From the NCBI GenBank assembly GCA_963575745.1, contig CAUYUJ010018059.1:229001-293000 (forward strand): a stretch of 64,000 nucleotides of DNA, in the 5' to 3' direction. The notes under the pieces are model-generated. The model saw only the letters and a list, made by a program, of their open reading frames with translations. It did no database searches and was not told the origin of the DNA. Positions 1-10,390 of the stretch are shown piece after piece. A program made the translations under genes and the position numbers. The DNA comes from Prorocentrum cordatum (Eukaryota; Sar; Dinophyceae; Prorocentrales; Prorocentraceae). Positions within the stretch are counted from its first letter, which is position 1. Each line of letters opens with the position of its first letter.

Positions 1-489
1 CCGCGGGTTGTTTCTTGTTGGGCCTTGGGGAGGCGCATCGGGACCTTGAGCATCTCATTTTCGATTCCTCCTCCTGAGTCGTCGCCTTCCTTCTCCTCGT
101 CCTCCTCTCCCTTTTCGTTATGGTGCTCCACTTGCTCGGAGATAGCGGCCTGGAGCTTGAGGCGATGGCATTGTCCTTCCGAATTGTGCCAGGCGCTTCC
201 TCTCCGTGGAGCTGCGCATGCACCAAGAGCTGCGCCCGCACAGGAATCAGAGATCGGGAACGGTGGCACTGTTGTTGTTTCTGGAGGTGGCCCCGGGGCA
301 GCGCAGGCCCGTGGCCTGGTCTACGAGGCGTCGCGGCGCTCGGAGCGCGGTGCCCTTGTCTTTTGTACACGATCTCAGATGGCCCCAGGATTCCCAGACG
401 GCCCATGCGGCTCCAAGAGGCATGTGGGCCACAGAGGAGGCTCCACGAGGCCCCGAGCGAAGCCCGAGCCAGCCCCAGATCGTCAGAGC
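1..489. other. No gene recognised
   Basis: Open frames exist here on both strands, but they have the composition of GC-rich filler, overlap one another in several frames and show no domain or motif. I see no repeat unit or RNA gene. Confidence 0.4.
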
Positions 490-696
490 ATGCTCTCTTT
501 TCTCGATCCACCTATGTTGTCTGCGGTGGAGCGTGGCTGCAAGAGCGCTGCAGGTAGCTCGAGGGCTTGCCCAGAGAACCCGCGGACCAGCCCAGAGCCC
601 CATGGGGCCCGGAGGCTGCCAAGGAGAGCCTCCAGAGGGGCCCAAGGTGCCCGTAAGAAACCTCAGGGCGTTGCAGGGAGAGCGCAAGACTTGTTA

Positions 697-817
697 AGAG
701 GAGGAGGAGGAGGAGGAGGAGGAGGACGAGGAGGAGGAGGAGGACCAGGAGGAGGAGGAGGAGCAGGAGGAGGTGGAGGGAGGAGGAGGAGGAGGAGCAG
801 GAGGAGGAGGCGACCCT
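697..817 (+). repeat. (GGA)n purine tract
   Basis: An almost pure GGA/GAG run of about 120 bp, absent from the matching place in the second copy of the block near 9500. It is open in several frames and creates spurious glycine/arginine- or leucine-rich ORFs. Confidence 0.9.
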
Positions 818-1118
818 TGTGCCATACGTTAAGAGGCCCCCCAGGATGGCCCAAGAGGGCCCCAGCAGAGCCCCCAGACAGCCCCAAGGAAGCACCACGG
901 TTAGTCAAATGGCCCCGAAGAGTTGTAAAACGCGACAAATGAATCAAGCCGCAGTGCGCTGCAGGAAGCACTAGCAAGCGCAATCCCTTCTCGTCCATCG
1001 CCGTTTTGCTTCAAGACGGCGTGCCCAAGTGGACATTTCTCATCTAAGACACTCCTTTCCCGGAACGTGCCATCCGGAGCATTCATTTGTACACATCCTA
1101 GCCGTCGTCACCGCAACG

Positions 1119-1265
1119 ATGGCGCACACTTTGACCATTGCGATGGCGTTTGCGCTCGCTGGCACCGTGGCCGCCGATATGCAGTTGATACAGGTTTCTG
1201 CGCAGCAGCCGGAGGCGGCAAAGCTGCGAGTTTCAGCAGGGATCGAAGACTTCACGGAACCAGGG
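1119..1265 (+). CDS. Candidate first exon coding a signal peptide
   Basis: From the ATG, 49 codons encode a classic secretory N terminus: a short polar start (MAHT), a hydrophobic core (LTIAMAFALAGTVAA) and a likely cleavage site before DMQ, followed by a short Gln/Glu-rich stretch. The open part ends in GGG and is followed at once by GT at 1266, which could be a splice donor in phase 0. The next in-phase candidate is the VWD exon, whose open frame starts directly after an AG at 2296-2297, also phase 0. A model joining the two (intron 1266-2297) would encode a secreted protein of about 637 residues. The exon is seen three more times as copies or relics, so which copy is used by which gene is uncertain. 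Splicing is inferred, not shown. Confidence 0.45.
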
Positions 1266-1724
1266 GTAATCATTCTAAACGTAACCGTCGTAATTTGTTT
1301 GATATGCGTCGTTTGTTCCCGCCCCGTCCGCGTTCTCCGCCCTCGGCTTCTTCTCTTGCCCTCTGTCATCTCCAATGTTTGCATATTTGCCAGGGTGGAT
1401 CCCAAACAGCGGTATTGTTGCATTCTCGATGTGTACCCAATTTATGTGGCGCAATATATGGAGTGCAAGCCGATGTTGTACAACACATGACATGTAATGT
1501 ATGTTGTGCAGCGTTTGTGCATTGTGTGGGATTCGACTCATGTGGTGCAATATATGTGTTGCCATATAGTGGGGACTTTGATGACACTTCACGCATTGCA
1601 TACCCTCAATAATAGTGGATCTTGAAACGGTTCAATGAAATTTGCTCACATATTTCGACATGCGCGCGTGGGAGTGCGCGCGAGTGGCTTGCATGGTCCA
1701 GAGTTCAGCGAACACGTGCGTGTT

Positions 1725-2297
1725 TTATTTGACGAATATGGTGGCGGCGGGGGTCAGCATGGTTCTTGGTCGGCCACCGGTTAATGGGGGGGGGTAAAAA
1801 ATAGGAGCAGTGATCAAAACCTCCCCGAAGGGGAAGGAGGGGGTTGGAGGAGGAAGCACCCTAGACCACCTTTGCCCAGAGGGATGGGGGGATGTTCCAC
1901 CCAACTCCCCCATCCATGGCAATTGTGGCTGAATGCCCTCCAGGCCAGCTCTCCGTTCTCCCGCATCTGAGTTGGACATGTGTTTTCACCTTTTCACAGC
2001 ATCGTCGTGAGAAGCCCATCGTGACACGATATCATACGTATTTGGCGTTTCGATGCCCTTTGCATTTGTCTCCATGGTCGGCGAAGCAATCCAACTCATA
2101 CATATGTCTGCGCAGGGGCTTGACAAATTATTCATGGTTCCTGGGGCATTGTCTTGACCGTATATTGCATGATTGGTTTGGCATGAGCCTTTCTCATCCT
2201 GCCGCTCCTCCTCCGCCTCCTCCGCCTCCTGATCCGCCTCTTACTTTTTGTTCTCCGTATATTAATATAAAAGGGGGTTTGACAGTGCTCCCTGTAG
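1725..2297 (+). other. Upstream block of VWD gene copy 1, possibly intronic, with a leader-exon relic
   Basis: Similar to 30850-31423 upstream of the second gene copy, at an identity clearly lower than the exons. Shared landmarks are GGTCGGCC with a G-rich run, GAGCAGTGA.CAA, CCCAGAGGGATGG, CGTCGTGAGAAGCCCATCG, TGTCTGCGCAGGGGC and TGGGGCATTGTCTTGACCGT. The stretch 2020-2115 resembles the signal-peptide exon but is frameshifted. An AG at 2296-2297 is followed by near-perfect identity between the two copies, as expected at a splice acceptor (cis, or trans for a spliced leader). Confidence 0.55.
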
Positions 2298-4064
2298 GAC
2301 TCCAACGGCCGGCCGGTGGAGACGCCTGAACCGACGATGGAGCCCGGGGTTCCATGCATGTGCAATTGCACTGGTTCGTGCTGCTCGTTCGTGTATTACG
2401 ACACGGATGGTAGTGGATGTTTGGAGCAGTCGGAGGCCCAAATTGCGGGTGCAAACGCGACGTACATGAGTCCACCTTATGAGCAGTATGATTTGGATGG
2501 GGACGGTTGTCTCAACGAGACCGAAGCAATCTGCCCTCCAGAACTGCCAACGAGTGGCGAAGCCCCTTGCGGACAGTATGTGGCGGTTGGCACGAGCGTT
2601 CCCCAATCATGCGCTGGGCAAACCAGGCGTCGCCGCACGAATGAGTGCTCCAGTTGCGATACTGGCACGTTCGCCGTTGCCGACTGCGACAATTGCATGG
2701 AAGACGATGCGATGTACCTCAGCGCGAGTGCAAGTGTGAGCGACACCAGGATCTACGTCAACAAGGACACCGACTTGGGCGGATTTGCTCCGTCCGTCGG
2801 GGATTCAATCACGATCTCGAAGTGCTGCTGTGAAAGCGCTAGCGACCACGGTACGTTCGTCATCACAGGCGCCGCGCCTGCCATTCCGGCCAATTCCTTC
2901 GACATTCCGGCATTGACTATGGATTTCAGCCAGTTCGATCGCGTTACCAAGACGTGTTCTTCGACAGATGGAGTTGGATATCCCAGCTTCTTCCCGTGCG
3001 GATGTGGCTCCGAGGTTTGTGGCGAGTCAACGAAGTGCGATATTACCGGCAATGGTGGTTGCGGCGCTTGCATCCCCACGACTTTGCCGACACCTGCCCC
3101 GACAGTGTCGGCCAAGGGTGACCCGCATTTGGTCAATCTGAATGGGGAGCATTTCGACGTGAACCACGGAGGGGAATTCGTTCTCCTGCGGATCCCCCAG
3201 AACATTCTCAAGCCCGCCGAGGTGGAGCTGAAGGCTACAATCCTCCCCGAGCACGGGAAGCCATGTACCACATATATCACCGAGGTGGAGCTCTCAGGCA
3301 GTTGGCTCGGCAGCAAGGTTGTGCAGGTGCGCTCCTACCTCAGGTCGCATGCCAAGAACGAGACCGACAAATTCCTGGGCCTCCGCGTGCTGGATCGATC
3401 CCCCAACGCGCTTGCCGACGAGGCCCCTTGGGAGAAACTCTCGCAGTGGGCCGACGCGAGCTACGTCGTCTCAGAGCCTCAGACGAAGGATGGCTTCGGG
3501 GTGACCGTGTCCACGGCGAAGTGGCACAGCAAGAAGGACGCCAGGGAGGATGTGCCGACCGTGGCAGGGCAGGTCGAGATCCAGGTGAAGAATAAGTTGT
3601 TGAGCAGCGAGCCCACGAAGTTCGTCATTCGCCAGGACCTTCCCAGGCAGGAGCACCTGAATCTGGCCGTGCGTCGCCTGAGCTCGCTGGGCCGCGCGGA
3701 CGTTGGCGGCTTGCTTGGGTTCGACGCGCACCCTGAGTCCCTGGAGGATGTCACGCCCGAGTGCCAGCGCCACAGGGACGGTCTCGACCGCGAGACTGGC
3801 CCCCGCCACAACAAGCCAGACTGGAAGGTCCGCTGGGAGAAGATCAGGGAGCAGCGCATGCAGCCGCGCCACACCGACAGCCTGAACGACAACGAGGCTG
3901 CCGCCAGCCTTGCCAACAGGGATATGATGTGCGTGTGCCCCGGTGACACCTCTGGCGGCCTCGCAGAGGACGTGTTCGTTGAGGGCCTGGTTGGCGGCGA
4001 TCACAACGGTGGCGTCCTCGTCGAGTTTCAGACGGGTAGGCTCGCCGAGGCGACGTGGGACTGA
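2298..4064 (+). CDS. EF-hand / von Willebrand D-type secreted-like protein, copy 1 (main exon)
   Basis: The frame is open from 2298, directly after AG, to TGA at 4062-4064. The first ATG is at 2337, and the frame between 2298 and 2337 is kept in both gene copies, so the true start is probably further upstream in another exon. Near the N terminus are two canonical 12-residue calcium loops, DTDGSGCLEQSE (2400-2435) and DLDGDGCLNETE (2490-2525). A Cys-rich region follows (CSSCDTG, CDNC, CCCES, CGCGSEVCGESTKC). From 3117 there is GDPHLVNLNGEHFDV, the hallmark start of a VWD domain. The C-terminal part is charged and contains GLLGFDAHPESL. This pattern suits an extracellular or vesicular calcium-binding protein. 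The exact role is unknown. Codon use is GC-rich at third positions, as expected for a host gene. Confidence 0.8.
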   Translation, partial: DSNGRPVETPEPTMEPGVPCMCNCTGSCCSFVYYDTDGSGCLEQSEAQIAGANATYMSPPYEQYDLDGDGCLNETEAICPPELPTSGEAPCGQYVAVGTSVPQSCAGQTRRRRTNECSSCDTGTFAVADCDNCMEDDAMYLSASASVSDTRIYVNKDTDLGGFAPSVGDSITISKCCCESASDHGTFVITGAAPAIPANSFDIPALTMDFSQFDRVTKTCSSTDGVGYPSFFPCGCGSEVCGESTKCDITGNGGCGACIPTTLPTPAPTVSAKGDPHLVNLNGEHFDVNHGGEFVLLRIPQNILKPAEVELKATILPEHGKPCTTYITEVELSGSWLGSKVVQVRSYLRSHAKNETDKFLGLRVLDRSPNALADEAPWEKLSQWADASYVVSEPQTKDGFGVTVSTAKWHSKKDAREDVPTVAGQVEIQVKNKLLSSEPTKFVIRQDLPRQEHLNLAVRRLSSLGRADVGGLLGFDAHPESLEDVTPECQRHRDGLDRETGPRHNKPDWKVRWEKIREQRMQPRHTDSLNDNEAAASLANRDMMCVCPGDTSGGLAEDVFVEGLVGGDHNGGVLVEFQTGRLAEATWD

Positions 4065-4310
4065 GGCACAGGTGCATCGACCGGCTGGTGGCCGGATTCG
4101 CAGATTTTTGTATGCAGCCTCTCAGAACGCCTTCGAGCGAAGGAGCGCAGCGAACGCCCGTTCTTCCTCGTCCCATCGTTCGCTTCACAATTACTCAATA
4201 TGAATATTACTCTCCTCACTCCCCTGGCGACGTACGGGAAATGCCCGGCCCCCCTCCGCGGACTGGCTTTTGACACAGGATTCCCAGGAGGTGGGTTTCT
4301 GCTGCGTTGT
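4065..4310 (+). other. 3' flank of VWD copy 1
   Basis: The first 47 bases after the stop are identical to the second copy. Recognisable but weaker similarity continues to about 4140 (TCTCAGA.., TTCGAGC). After that the copies separate, and copy 1 has about 1.8 kb of extra sequence before the shared module at about 6010. Confidence 0.5.
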
Positions 4311-5160
4311 TTTTCCCAAAATGCTGCCCTCGCTGAAGCCCTGGCCTCATTTTCGGGCTACCGCTCGTTCCGAATCGTGCTCCCTCTGCAGCGCTGGCCT
4401 CATTGCCGCGCTTCCGCTTGCTCCGAATCGTGCTCCCGCTGCAGCGATGGCGTCATTATTTCCAGCGCCGTGCCACGGTATGGTTTTCGGTCCAAGTGAG
4501 CCCCAATATCCAAAAATGCCCCCCTGGCAAAAACCATCAGAAGTGATGACACATTCGGTGTCGATTCGTTGATGTTTGGGGCCGCAGAAGCCCCCCCCAG
4601 TTTGGGCCTTCGCCACGCCATGCTATGTCAGGCGACGCGTCCTCCGATTCGTGCTCCCTCTGCAGCGCTGGCCTCATTGCCGCGCTTCCGCTCGCTCCGA
4701 ATCGTGCTCCCGCTGCAGCGTTGGCGTCATTTTTTCCAGCGCCGTGCCACGGTATGGTTTTCGGTCCAAATGAGCCCCAATATCCAAAAAAATGCACCCT
4801 GGCAAAAACCATCAGAAGTGATGACACATTCGGTGTCGATTCGTTGATGTTTGGGGCCGCAGAACCCCCCCAGTTTGGGCCTTCGCCACGCCACGCTATG
4901 TCAGGCGACGCGTCCTCCGAATCGCGTTCCCTCTGCAGCGCTGGCGTCATTTCCGCGCTTCCGCTCGTTCCGAATCGTGCTCCCGCTGCAGCGCTGGAGT
5001 CATTATTTCCAGTGCCATGCCACGGTATGGTTTTCGGTCCTTCCAAATAGGCCCCAGAATCTAAAAAATTACCCCCCCGACAAAAACCATCGGAAGTGAT
5101 TCCACATTCGGTGTCGATTCGTTGGTTTTGGGGGGCCGTAGAAACCCCCCCAGGGACCTT
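4310..5160 (+). repeat. Tandem repeat, unit about 273 bp, about three copies
   Basis: The string CCACGGTATGGTTTTCGGTCC recurs at 4473, 4747 and 5020 (spacing 274 and 273). Each unit also has CTCCGAATCG.GCTCCC, CTGCAGCGCTGG, AAAAACCATC.GAAGTGAT, TTCGGTGTCGATTCGTTG and CCCCCCCAG. Units differ by scattered changes. Open frames on both strands run through it only because the period is close to a multiple of three. It lies where gene copy 2 has no counterpart. Confidence 0.9.
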
Positions 5161-6005
5161 AAAAACGATCCGGCTGGAAAGCGCCGATCCGACTTGACCC
5201 CGTGAGGGGTCCAGTCCAGGGGCCCAGTGGAAGCCAGACCATCGAGCCTGGCAGTTCGCCGTACTATTCCCTGACATCCGTCCTCGCCCGCCGCAGCTTC
5301 CCCCGCCGCCGCCGCCGTCGTCGTCCGCGTCGTTGTCGCCATCGGCAATTTCTGTGCCTTCCCTGGAGCTTCCGGAAGTCTTCGGGCCATCCGCCACGCC
5401 TCGTGCAGAGTTGTCCGGGGAGCCCATGGAGACTTGGAAGGGGGCTCGGGGAACGCAAGGCAGCGTGTCGAAAGCAGGGTGGGGGGGGGGGGCTGATGCT
5501 ATTACAGTACCCCTACCAGGCGGCACTTGGCATTCGAAAGCGCCCACATCGGGCAGGCACGGTTGCGCCGGACATGGAGCGGGGATTCCGAACAGGCCTT
5601 CTCCTTTCGCACACGGGCCATTTACCCTCCAAGGCATCCGGTGCCATGCCATGGCATGCAATGCGACGTTGCGTTGTGTTCCGCTGTGTGATACCATGCT
5701 GTGCGATGTTACGCTTTGTGGTACAATGCTACACTGCGCAACTCCAAGCCATGCTATGACATGCTCAGCTCTGCCGCGCTCTTCTACACCATGCTATGCC
5801 GTGCTTTGCCGTGCATCGCAAGCCCTCTCGGGATCATAGCTTTGCTCAGCATCAGCCTGTGCGCATAAAGAGGATATTTGCGCCATGGTAAGGGTTGTGA
5901 GGGAGGGGTCTGACGACAGATCTGACGCGAACGCACCCAGCTGTCCTCCCCCCTCTTGGATCTCCTGACAGGCCTAGGATCGAGATACATAAGAAATCGA
6001 TCCAG
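5161..6005. other. No gene; CATGC/TGCGATG-rich stretch at 5640-5830
   Basis: No domain-bearing frame is visible. Around 5480 there is a G run. From 5640 to 5830 the sequence is a degenerate series of CCATGC, GCAATG and TGCGATG words, similar in style to 10840-11115. Confidence 0.4.
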
Positions 6006-6235
6006 AGCGTTCTGGCATGCTCGTGGAGCGCTCTGGAGATTGCTGCGGTGCCCGATGCATCCGCCAGACCCGTGGGCTCTCGGAGATCCCCGATTCATCC
6101 CGATCCGATGTTGCCCCGATTCTGGCTTCGTTTTGCGCAGTTGCCCCCTCCTGCTCTCCTGCTCCCTCCTCCTCCGTCATGCCTCCCAGGATGGGGCCTG
6201 GCCATGACCAGTGCAGTGTGGACCGGTCGGCGTCC
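6006..6235 (+). repeat. Duplicated 3' module (partner 33380-33815)
   Basis: Matches the region downstream of gene copy 2: CGGTGCCCGATGCATCCGCC, GGGCTCTC.GAGATCCCCGA, CAGTTGCCCCCTCCTGCT, CCTCCCAGGATGGGGCCTGG and GTGTGGACCGGTCGGCGTCC in the same order. The partner copy contains an extra 215-bp insertion. The module shows that the duplication reaches beyond the gene. Confidence 0.8.
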
Positions 6236-6674
6236 TCTTGGCATCCTCCAACCTCCCCTCCTGTTGCTGGGGGCGTCTTTTTGGGCGCGTCTGGGGGCTC
6301 CTCAGATTTCCCTGGAGTGTCTCTGGGGGATTCGATCGATTTCGCTTGAGCCTGCTCCAGCGTCAGCCACGATCGATCCCCAATCGGACGGAACGAGGGC
6401 CTCGCGGCCTCGCCAATAGACGAAGAAAAACAGGAATCAACATAAACTTTTGGCGCTGCGCGCGCCCCCCCTCCCTGGCGCGCGGAGCGCGCTAGCGCGC
6501 GGGGCCCGCTGGCGGTCTCAGAGGCCATTTTTGCACCAAAGGCTCGACATGCCAATTCGGGTTCCCCCGGGCTTGGGCGCAGGACCCTGCAAGATCCCGC
6601 AGGATTTTGCAAGGCCCGGACGGCCCGGGTCTGGACCGACCCAGGTCAGCAGATCCCCGACGGTGGTGGGCTTC
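6236..6674. other. No gene recognised; GC-rich palindromes
   Basis: Contains short GC palindromes (for example GCGCGCTAGCGCGC near 6487) and CCCGGG-rich words but no supported gene. Confidence 0.35.
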
Positions 6675-7012
6675 TATCGGGCCGGACGAAAGGGGGGGAC
6701 GAAAGCTGGTGTCGGCCCCGTCGCCGGGCCCATTCCTCGATGCATGGCCGCCTCCGGCGCCAGGAGGCGCCGGGAAAATCAGCTACGTGAGCTGATTTTA
6801 AGCCGGGCGTGTCCCCTACAGGGGAATTTTTGACAAAACAAATAATCCCAGAATATCTCCAAATGGTCAAACAACTCAAAAAATAGTCCCCAGACTATTT
6901 TTTTATGATTTTTGAATTTTCCTCCTGTAGAGGGACGGGCCCGACTGAAAGCTGATTCTTACCCCCCCCCCCTTTGCTATCCCCCTCTTCTCGCCCGGCC
7001 CGATTCCTGTGA
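6675..7012. mobile_element. Foldback (MITE-like) element with nested hairpins
   Basis: The two halves are imperfect inverted copies. ATCGGGCCGGACGAAAGG at about 6678 mirrors the sequence at about 6990-7010. AAAATCAGCT..GGGCGTGTCCCCTACAGGGGAATTTT (6775-6832) mirrors GAATTTTCCTCCTGTAGAGGGACGGG..GCTGATTCTT (6910-6962). Inside are a perfect 10-bp palindrome with a 5-nt loop (6775-6799) and a perfect 11-bp hairpin AAAAAATAGTC/GACTATTTTTT with a 4-nt loop (6878-6903). There is no coding capacity. Termini are approximate. Confidence 0.55.
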
Positions 7013-7156
7013 GGGCCAATCGGGTTCCCCCTGGTGGGCATTCTTGGGAGCCCCTTGGGCCAGTCGCGGAGGCATCTCACGGGTCACTTTGGGGCAGTCG
7101 GAGGATGGGAAAAGCAGGACTGCCAGAATTCAAGCAGTGGCGAAGTGTCTTGGCTC

Positions 7157-7331
7157 GCCTATAGGCCTACCAAACAATGTTCTGAGAGCCTTGCGTGGTT
7201 TCCACGAAATGTTTCTAGAACATTTCTGGCGGGGACTGTCTTGTTTTAGCACATCGGGTTTATGTTCTAAGAACATTGCTTTTGTTCCAGGAACATGTTG
7301 GGGTTCTAGAACATTTCGTGGTAGGACTATA
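7157..7331. mobile_element. Foldback element rich in TTCTAGAA-type palindromes
   Basis: CCACGAAATGTTTCTAGAACA (7202 on) is mirrored by TTCTAGAACATTTCGTGG (7304-7321). Outside these, CTATAGGCCTACC (near 7160) is mirrored by GGTAGGACTATAG (7320 on) with one mismatch. Between the arms lie more 14-bp palindromes of the form TGTTCTAAGAACA and TGTTCCAGGAACA. It looks like a small non-autonomous inverted-repeat element. Confidence 0.5.
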
Positions 7332-8080
7332 GGAATGCCGGGACGGTCGCTCCCTGCTCAAAGAACCTTCCAAACTTCCAGGGATCAAGGCAGTGCCCTC
7401 GGCGCCCTCTCTCGGCTTCCGTTTCGGACGCCTTGGGGGCCGCCTGGGCCTCCTTGAAGCCGTCCGTCCTGGGCGTCTTCGGCCCTGGGCGTCCTGGAGC
7501 CCTCCTGGACCTTCTCGGGGGGGCCTATAGAGGCCTTCCTTGTTGGACAGTCTTTCGTCAGGAGGGAAAAAAGCACACAGACACAATTAATCGTCGATCC
7601 CCAGGAAAATATGGGAAACTATGGGAAGTGGGGGGGGAGACGAAAATCAACAAAAATATGGACAAACATGGGGGGAATCCTGTTATTGGTGTGTATTTTA
7701 CATTTGTGTGTGCTTCCTTTTGGGCCGACTGGCCTCGGGAAAAATTCGGCGAGAAGCCCCGCCGCGCCGGCACGCGAAACCGCTGGGGGCTCCCGGGCCC
7801 CTGGAGAGGTCATCTCTTCTGCAGTGCGGAGGACATTCCGGCTGCCTGCGGCGAGCCCCGCCACCGTGCCCGCACAGCAGCGCAGCCGGGAGGGGGATCG
7901 AGCGCACGAGCAGCGCAGTTCCGACGAGTGGCCTGACGAGGACGAGTCGTTGCGGAGTTCCCCGCGATCTTAGTTCGCTCGGTTTCTCGGCACGGGCGGT
8001 GGTGGAAGTGGCCCCGATTGAGGGGGACGCGCCACCCACCCGTGCATCAGCGGCGGACGGACTGTTCGCCTTCCTGTCTG
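7332..8080. other. No gene recognised
   Basis: Only overlapping low-complexity frames. No motif or repeat of note. Confidence 0.35.
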
Positions 8081-8084
8081 GTCG

Positions 8085-8408
8085 AGGAGGAGGAGGAGGA
8101 GGAGAATGAGGGAGAAAATGAGGAAGAGGAGGAGAAGGCCTCTTGGGGCCCTCTTGGGGCATCTTGGGGGCCTCGTGGGAGACTCCTGGGGGCCTCTTGG
8201 GGGCCTCTTGGTGGGGGCCCCCTGGGGCCCCTTGGGGACCTCTTGGGGTTTCTTGGGCTGTCTTAGGGGAGGGACTTTTGTTCCGTCTGACGCTTTCGGA
8301 TGCCGTCTTGAGGGCCTCTCTGGGCCGTCTTGGTGCCCTCGCAGAGCGCTTCGGGGCCGTCTTTGGGCCCCCTTTGGGACCCTCCCCTGCCCCGGCGCTC
8401 AATCTCTG

Positions 8409-8441
<33 letters not shown>

Positions 8442-9160
8442 AGAGAGAGAGAGACGGTGAAATTGTATCACAGGGCTGGTTGGGGGCATCAGGAATGGTA
8501 GGAGTAAGGATGCGGAGGGCGCAGAAGGGAGGATGGAGGAGGGACGGCGAGGAGGTGGAGGAGGAGGAAGAGGAGGATGATGCCGATTGGAGGAGGAAGG
8601 AGGGGGACGAGGAGAAGCATGAGGGGCAGAAAGCATGAGGAGGATGAGGCTCACCCCCTCCTGCTATTCACCCCCCCATCATTATCCTCGTGCCTAGTTG
8701 GACATTACTGTTTACAGCCCTTACTTGCTCCCAGAACTGGACAGTCATTCAATCAAGAGGCTTACGCCATTCCGCCGACGCGCAGAAGAGGCGTGGAGTC
8801 CACGGTTGAGGTGTCGTAGGCCTCATGGGCAATATTTGCGGATTGTAGTGGGCGTCTTGGGAGCTGTTTGGGGGCCGGGCGGAGCTTCTCGGAGGAAGTT
8901 TTGAAGCGTCTTGGGCCCCCTTTTTGGGTCTCCTCTGAGCCTCTTGTGGGCCTCTTGAGGCTTAGTTGGGGCCTCGTTTTGGCAGCTTCGGGGCTTCTTG
9001 GGGCCTTTGGGGTGCCTCGCGGGGGGAAAGATCTGATGTTCGGTCCGCGTTCTCCCTCTTTGTCTCTCTTGGGGCGATGGTCGGCCGTCTTAGGCCCCTC
9101 TTTGAGCCGTCTTGGAACCCTCTTGGGCCGTCCTGGGGTGCTCCCAGAAGTCGATAGTCA
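8085..9160 (+). repeat. GGA tract, CTTGGGGGCCT minisatellite and GA microsatellite
   Basis: 8085-8140 is GGAGGA-rich. 8140-8270 and 8840-9150 are degenerate tandem copies of a 10-12 bp word close to CTCTTGGGGGCC. 8408-8455 is an almost pure (GA)n run. 8540-8640 is GGA-rich again. The same CTTGGGGGCC family recurs at 11500-11890, 27895-28240, 43200-43480 and 49250-49800, and in reverse complement at 47330-48500. Confidence 0.8.
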
Positions 9161-9192
9161 TGTATACACTTCCTAGCTGTCGTCAGCACAAC

Positions 9193-9285
9193 GATGGTGC
9201 GTACATGAAGCATTGCGATGGCGCCTGCGCTCGCTGGCAACGTGGCCGCCAACATACAGCTGATCCAGGTGTCTGCGCAGTCAGC
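9193..9285 (+). pseudogene. Relic of the signal-peptide exon
   Basis: ATTGCGATGGCGCCTGCGCT and CTGATCCAGGTGTCTGCGCAG match the exon at 1119, and the preceding CTAGCTGTCGTCAGCACAACG matches its upstream sequence. A TGA appears four codons after the ATG, so it cannot encode the leader. Confidence 0.6.
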
Positions 9286-9329
9286 CCAAATCATCAAAGC
9301 CTTCTCGCTTATTTCGAAAACTAAGCACT

Positions 9330-10390
9330 TTGTTTGCGGTGCAGCATGGCTTCAGCACTGCTTCTGGTAGCCCGAGGGCTTGCCCACGGAAGCCCCAGAC
9401 CCGCCCAAGGGAGCCCCACGAATCTCGCAAGGCAGCCCAAGATACTTGCAGATGGCCCAATCTGGCCTCACGAAGGTTCAGGACGGCGCAGAAGGAGGGC
9501 GCGAGACTTTTCTGGAAAACCCGTGCGAGATCCTCTGAGCCTCATGTTAAGCGGCCCGCAAGATGGCCCAAGACGGCCCAAGCAGAGCCCCCTGACAGCC
9601 CAAGGCAGCCCCAGGACCGCTCAACAGGCCCCGAAAGGCTGGAAACACGCACAGGAGAAGCCACAAGACTGGCCTTCGTAGGCGCGAGAAATAAAGCCAA
9701 GCCGCAGTGCGCAGTAACATACAGAAGCCAGCGCAGTCCCTGCTTCTCCATCGCCGTTTTGCTTCAAGACGATGTGCCCAAGTGGATACTCTTGTTTAAG
9801 ACACTCTTTTCCCGGATCGTCCGGAGATTTCATTCGTACACGTTTTAGTTGTCGTCGACACAACGATGGCTCACAAGTTGACCATAGCGATGGCGTTGGC
9901 GCTCGCTGGCACCGTGGCCGCCGACATGCAGTTGATACAGGTGTTTGCGCAGCAGCCAGAAGCGGCACAGCTGCGGACTTCAGCAGGGATCGAAGACTTC
10001 ACGGACCCAGGGGGATCATTCCCAACGTAACCGCCATGATGAATGTGTCATGCGTTGTTCGCTTTCGACCCGTCCACGTTCTCCGCCCTCTGCTTCGTCC
10101 CTTGCCCTCTTGCTCCGAAGTTTGCATGCTTGCCAGCCTGGATCTCAAACAGCATTTCTTTTACACTCCGATATGCACTCGATGTACGGCGTGCTGCAAT
10201 GCAAATTATGTGGTGCAAAATGTGGGATGCAACGTCTGCTGTGCGTGCTGGGTATTCAACATCTGTGGCCCAATCTACGTGTTGCATTATTTCGGGTCAA
10301 TGCGGCCTTGAGCGCACTCCACACAATGCCCATGGGATGGTGGTGAATCTAGGAACGGTTCGAAAAAACAGAAGTGCCGAATGAGCTCAA
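9330..10390 (+). repeat. Duplicated block B (partner 490-1640)
   Basis: Second copy of the block described at 490-1640, without the GGA tract. It contains an intact leader reading frame at 9866. Confidence 0.75.
9866..10012 (+). CDS. Second intact signal-peptide exon copy
   Basis: The ATG opens 49 codons closely matching the exon at 1119: MAHKLTIAMALALAGTVAA, DMQLIQVFAQQPEAA, ending in FTDPG. Upstream CATTCGTACACGTTTTAGTTGTCG also matches. At the position of the GT donor of the first copy this one has GG, with GA one base later, so normal GT-AG splicing is not possible here unless a non-canonical donor is used. No VWD exon lies directly downstream; the retrotransposon is next. It may be an orphan exon. 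Confidence 0.4.

Larger units (their letters stand above)
490..1640 (+). repeat. Duplicated block A containing a leader exon (partner 9330-10390)
   Basis: This block and 9330-10390 are diverged copies. Shared landmarks in the same order are: a stretch with CGAGGGCTTGCCCA; a purine/CAAGATGGCCCAAGA segment; CGTTTTGCTTCAAGACG; a segment ending in CCCGGA; the short signal-peptide exon; and a 3' part with CCGCCCTC and CAAACAGC. The first copy has gained a long GGA tract (697-817) that the second lacks. The block therefore looks like part of a dispersed gene-family unit. Confidence 0.75.

Noticed and set aside
2316-2336. Start of VWD copy 1 at 2316
   Set aside because: That codon is GTG, and copy 2 has GCG there. 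The first shared ATG is 2337, and the open frame reaches back to the AG at 2297.
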